NCBI RefSeq assembly: GCF_001440395.1
Contig: NZ_LLXZ01000197.1
Span: forward strand, 1-64,000
Reading direction: 5' to 3'
Length of the DNA: 64,000 nucleotides
Source: Bradyrhizobium jicamae
Lineage (GTDB): Bacteria; Pseudomonadota; Alphaproteobacteria; Rhizobiales; Xanthobacteraceae
Both the position numbers and the translations under genes were made by a program. Of the stretch, positions 63,964 to 64,000 are shown piece after piece. The notes beneath the pieces were generated by a model, which was not told where the DNA came from, did not search any database, and saw only the letters and a list, made by a program, of their open reading frames with translations. Position 1 is the stretch's first letter, and each line of letters opens with the position of its first letter.

Positions 63964-64000
63964 TCAGCGCGCGAGGAAGAAGACCGAAGCGATAGGGGAG
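63964..64000 (-). CDS. Possible 3' end of an unidentified gene at the right edge
   Basis: Twelve codons ending in TGA (63964-63966) read SPIASVFFLAR on the minus strand, followed by a terminator-like hairpin. Too short to identify. Confidence 0.3.
   Translation of the reverse strand, partial: SPIASVFFLAR

Noticed and set aside
1..64000. tRNA, rRNA and CRISPR arrays
   Set aside because: No cloverleaf with CCA-ready ends, no rRNA-like segment and no regularly spaced repeats were seen on reading both strands.

Overview
The window reads as chromosome of a GC-rich alphaproteobacterium, most likely Bradyrhizobium or a close relative. This rests on the gene families (DUF1326, DUF2865, DUF6064, tandem Inh domains, RopB/Omp25-type barrel), on hairpin repeats of a kind I associate with Bradyrhizobium genomes, and on a perfect FNR/FixK-type box. 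No rRNA, tRNA, CRISPR array or complete insertion sequence was seen. Most genes are ordinary accessory or metabolic genes in short operons.

Left part (1-22 kb): a truncated Cys-rich secreted protein, an RND drug-efflux pair (adaptor and inner-membrane pump), an NADP-dependent reductase, a one-base-overlapping pair made of an ATP-grasp ligase and a FolC-like Mur ligase, ferredoxin-NADP reductase, a patatin-like lipase, a membrane-anchored glutamate-synthase-like flavoprotein, and a CNNM/CorC protein. Next come a very large outer-membrane protein that joins two barrel domains, and a creatininase gene divergent from an ABC importer, 2-hydroxyacid dehydrogenase and double-Inh-domain operon.

Middle (22-33 kb) is the most unusual stretch. 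A cassette of about 5 kb (22.2-27.2 kb) encodes a RoxA-like dihaem cytochrome, a DUF4331-SRPBCC fusion protein, a TPR protein translationally coupled to it, and a small Tat-like protein. Sampled lines look less GC-rich than the neighbours, the cassette lies between two same-orientation copies of a 29-base repeat, and a FixK/FNR box sits just upstream of its first gene. It is followed by a YCII/ECF42 sigma pair and by an operon that couples a dihaem peroxidase, a cupredoxin and a chemoreceptor.

Right part (33-64 kb): DUF6064 and Tat aldo-keto reductase genes, a small poly-acidic protein, a saccharopine-dehydrogenase-like reductase, a relic of a BBE-type flavoenzyme, DUF1326, a GntP-type permease, a second patatin, LapA- and HdeD-like membrane proteins, and a Bug-type binding protein divergent from an IclR regulator with two tandem palindromic operators. 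Then come a LysR regulator divergent from a flavin monooxygenase, radC, a Tat metallo-hydrolase, an SMP-30 protein, map, an MscS channel, a K+/H+ antiporter, dodecin, a cysteine homologue of glycine-reductase selenoprotein B, a CoA-transferase, ilvD, a DUF2865 protein, modABC, a Spy/CpxP-like protein with a histidine tail, mepA, and a phytanoyl-CoA-dioxygenase-like gene at the right edge.
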